From the NCBI GenBank assembly GCA_014379885.1, contig JACMKW010000685.1:1-15501 (forward strand): DNA of 15,501 nucleotides. Reading direction: 5' to 3'. The first letter of the stretch is position 1. Every line of letters starts with the position of its first letter. The notes beneath the pieces were generated by a model. It saw nothing but the letters and a program-made list of their open reading frames with translations. It made no database searches and was not told the origin of the DNA. The stretch comes from Rhizobacter sp. (GTDB taxonomy: Bacteria; Pseudomonadota; Gammaproteobacteria; Burkholderiales; Burkholderiaceae). The position numbers and the translations under genes are program-made. Positions 13,852-15,501 of this stretch are shown piece by piece.

Positions 13852-15009
13852 TCAAGCCAGCAGTGCGTCGCGAATGGCGTGAACCGGAATGACCTCGACG
13901 CCGTCGGCCAACGGGTAACGGGCTTCGACCGGTGCGACGACGAAGGCTCGGTCGAGTTGCAGATCTTCGCGAGCCGTCCAAAAGCCCTTGGTGAGCTTTG
14001 GCGCGGAGGAGAACTTGATCTCCAACCCCACGAGGCGCTGCCCGATGGAAACCACGACGTCGATCTCGGCTCCTGCGGCGGTTCGATAAAACCCCATCTG
14101 CGCCCCCGGCGGCAAGTGGGCGCTGATCTGTTCCACGCAAAACCCTTCCCATGAAGCGCCCGCGATCGGGTGGCCCTGCAGGTCGTCGATGTTCGCCACG
14201 TTCAGTAGTGCGTGAACGATTCCGCTGTCTCGGATGTACACCTTGGGAGACTTGACGAGCCGCTTGCCGACGTTGGCGAGGTGCGGCTCCAGCCGTCGCG
14301 TCATCATGGTGTCGACCAGCACGTCGAGGTATCGCGCCACGGTGGTGTGTGCGATGCCACCCAGCGACACACCGAGCTGGGAGGCATTGAAAAGCTGACC
14401 GTGCAAATGGGCCAGCATGCGCCAGAAGCGATGCAAGGTTTCGGCCGGGATGCCGACACCCAGCATGGGCAGGTCGCGCTGCAAGAAGGTTTGAATGAAA
14501 TCTTGTCGCCAAGTGAAGGACAGGGCGTCGTTGGGTGCCAGCTGGCTCAACGGGAACCCTCCGCGAAGCCACAGCTTTTGCAGCTGCATCAAGCCCGGCG
14601 GCATCTCTGTTGCCAGCAAGGGGGGGAGCTCGAGGTAGCTGACACGCCCGGCCAGTGACTCCGATTGCTGGCGAAGCAGGTGGCCAGAGGCCGACCCCAG
14701 CAGCAGGAATCGCCCAGCCCTGCGGTCTGCATCGATCTCGGGGCGCAAATGCGCGAAAAGCTCCGGAATGCTCTGCACTTCGTCGAGCACGACGAGCTGG
14801 TCTCGGTGGCGCGCAAAAAAGAGTTCGGGGTCGGTGAGTTGAGCCCGATCTGCCGCCCGTTCCAGATCAAGCACCAGAGCGCCCGGGTGTTGGGCGGCTA
14901 CTGCGCGTGCCAGCGTGGTTTTGCCGACTTGGCGGGGCCCGAGCAAGACGACTCCTGGGTAGAAGCCCAGGCGTTCGCCCAAGGTGTGGATCAGTTCTCG
15001 ATTAATCAT
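13852..15009 (-). CDS. AAA_14 / DUF4143 family ATPase
   Basis: 385 residues, full length for this family. The ATPase domain has Walker A GPRQVGKTT at 24-32, Walker B VVLDEVQ at 73-79 and a sensor-1-like LLLGSAS at 102-108. A winged-helix-like middle part (about 195-245) is followed by DUF4143 with a PD-(D/E)xK-like core: Glu288 (WEGF), Glu315/Asp317 (GAEIDVVV) and Glu330-Ile-Lys332 (GLEIKFS). The nuclease residues thus appear intact. The family is very common and its cell role is poorly known; links to mobile genes, toxins or DNA repair have been proposed. The gene has no Shine-Dalgarno sequence; the putative promoter ends directly at the ATG, giving a leaderless mRNA, and is filled by a palindrome. 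It lies between the cyclase and the mutase gene without a functional link to either. Confidence 0.9.
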   Translation of the reverse strand: MINRELIHTLGERLGFYPGVVLLGPRQVGKTTLARAVAAQHPGALVLDLERAADRAQLTDPELFFARHRDQLVVLDEVQSIPELFAHLRPEIDADRRAGRFLLLGSASGHLLRQQSESLAGRVSYLELPPLLATEMPPGLMQLQKLWLRGGFPLSQLAPNDALSFTWRQDFIQTFLQRDLPMLGVGIPAETLHRFWRMLAHLHGQLFNASQLGVSLGGIAHTTVARYLDVLVDTMMTRRLEPHLANVGKRLVKSPKVYIRDSGIVHALLNVANIDDLQGHPIAGASWEGFCVEQISAHLPPGAQMGFYRTAAGAEIDVVVSIGQRLVGLEIKFSSAPKLTKGFWTAREDLQLDRAFVVAPVEARYPLADGVEVIPVHAIRDALLA

Positions 15010-15044
15010 CCGCGCATTTTGAGCGACGTCCGCTCAAAATACAA
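15010..15044 (-). promoter_or_regulatory. Promoter with embedded palindromic operator of the ATPase gene
   Basis: A perfect inverted repeat, ATTTTGAGCG (15016-15025) and CGCTCAAAAT (15031-15040) around ACGTC. On the minus strand TTGTAT (15044-15039) and CAAAAT (15021-15016) are separated by exactly 17 bases and match the -35 and -10 consensus at four of six positions each. The -10 ends seven bases from the A of the start codon, so transcription would begin at or next to ATG 15009. The palindrome covers the -10 box, the spacer and part of the -35 box: a bound dimer would block RNA polymerase. Confidence 0.65.
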
Positions 15045-15049
15045 GGTTT

Positions 15050-15501
15050 CTACATGCTGCGCCGGTACTGTCCACCCACCTCGAACAGTGCGTTGGTGAT
15101 CTGCCCCAGCGAGCACACACGCACTGCGTCCATCAGCACCTCGAACACGTTGCGGTTGTCGATCACGGCCTGTTGCAGCCGCTTGAGCATGGCCGGTGCT
15201 TCGCCCGCATGCTCGGCCTGGAAGGCCGCCAGGCGCTTGAGCTGCGACTGCTTCTCGGCCTCGGTAGAGCGCGCCAGCTCGATGTGCTGCGGCACCAGGT
15301 CGCCGTGGGGGTTGCGGAAGGTGTTCACGCCAATGATGGGGTACTCGCCGGTGTGCTTGAGCATCTCATAGCGCATGCTCTCTTCCTGGATCTGGCCGCG
15401 CTGGTAGCCGGTTTCCATCGCGCCCAGCACGCCACCGCGCTCGGCGATCTTCTCGAACTCTTTCAGCACCGCTTCTTCGACCAGCTCGGTCAGCTCGTCG
15501 A
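15050..15501 (-). CDS. icmF: Fused isobutyryl-CoA mutase, C-terminal 150 residues
   Basis: The gene enters from the right edge; only its C-terminus is present, ending with TAG at 15052-15050. The visible part is the end of the (beta/alpha)8 barrel domain of an adenosylcobalamin-dependent acyl-CoA mutase: GGVLGAMETGYQRG, IQEESMRYE and PIIGVNTFRN are methylmalonyl-CoA mutase family signatures. The tail VCSLGQITNALFEVGGQYRR is the C-terminus I recall from IcmF, the fusion of B12-binding, MeaI-type GTPase and mutase domains, rather than from MutB, where the B12 domain lies at the C-terminus. IcmF interconverts isobutyryl-CoA and butyryl-CoA and, in some species, isovaleryl- and pivalyl-CoA. Cytosolic. 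The N-terminal two thirds cannot be seen, so the domain fusion is inferred. Confidence 0.82.
   Translation of the reverse strand, partial: DELTELVEEAVLKEFEKIAERGGVLGAMETGYQRGQIQEESMRYEMLKHTGEYPIIGVNTFRNPHGDLVPQHIELARSTEAEKQSQLKRLAAFQAEHAGEAPAMLKRLQQAVIDNRNVFEVLMDAVRVCSLGQITNALFEVGGQYRRSM

Noticed and set aside
13673..14572. 300-codon minus-strand frame overlapping the ATPase and cyclase genes
   Set aside because: Arg/Pro-rich out-of-frame translation of the DUF4143 gene; no start signal and no recognisable domain.
13852..15049. DUF4143 ATPase as the toxin or effector of a new defence system
   Set aside because: It stands alone between housekeeping-type genes, with no antitoxin, recombinase, phage remnant or defence partner nearby; only the palindromic promoter is unusual.

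Overview
The window is high-GC, densely packed chromosomal DNA. Codon use and gene content suggest a betaproteobacterium of the order Burkholderiales; the exact genus cannot be read from the sequence. All genes but one lie on the minus strand. There is no tRNA, rRNA, CRISPR array, insertion sequence or phage gene, and no gap exceeds 300 bases.

Layout from right to left, the direction of most transcription. (a) 15050-15501 is the C-terminal end of a B12-dependent acyl-CoA mutase, very probably the fused isobutyryl-CoA mutase IcmF. (b) 13852-15009 is an AAA_14/DUF4143 ATPase whose putative promoter is filled by a perfect 10+10 bp palindrome; the geometry predicts a leaderless mRNA. (c) 11941-13776 is a soluble TPR-like, coiled-coil, GGDEF diguanylate cyclase. 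(d) 9492-11700 is a two-gene operon: a Tat-signal small subunit and a signal-less GMC flavoprotein carrying a Cys-X5-Cys-X3-Cys motif. This resembles the gamma/alpha pair of FAD-dependent dehydrogenases, but no cytochrome subunit gene is next to it. (e) 8472-9428 is the only plus-strand gene, a LysR regulator. It is divergent from a glutathione S-transferase and a PNPOx-like flavin protein (6841-8366).

(f) 1868-6766 is an acyl-CoA catabolic cluster: an SDR dehydrogenase, an enoyl-CoA hydratase-family protein lacking both classical catalytic glutamates, an ACAD10/11-like acyl-CoA dehydrogenase, and an acyl-CoA synthetase. Together they could activate a carboxylic acid, dehydrogenate it, process the enoyl-CoA and oxidise a hydroxyl or keto group; the substrate is unknown. 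(g) 1-1790 holds a four-helix membrane protein, a 75-residue unknown protein, a cation-dependent O-methyltransferase and the start of a lipoprotein that may be a serine hydrolase.

Three dispersed palindromes of the REP type sit between minus-strand genes. Two are copies of one element, each 6-8 bases past a stop codon. The third is a compound element inside the acyl-CoA cluster. No wholly new system is evident. The items most worth following are the palindromic promoter of the ATPase, the cytochrome-less GMC pair and the glutamate-less hydratase homologue.
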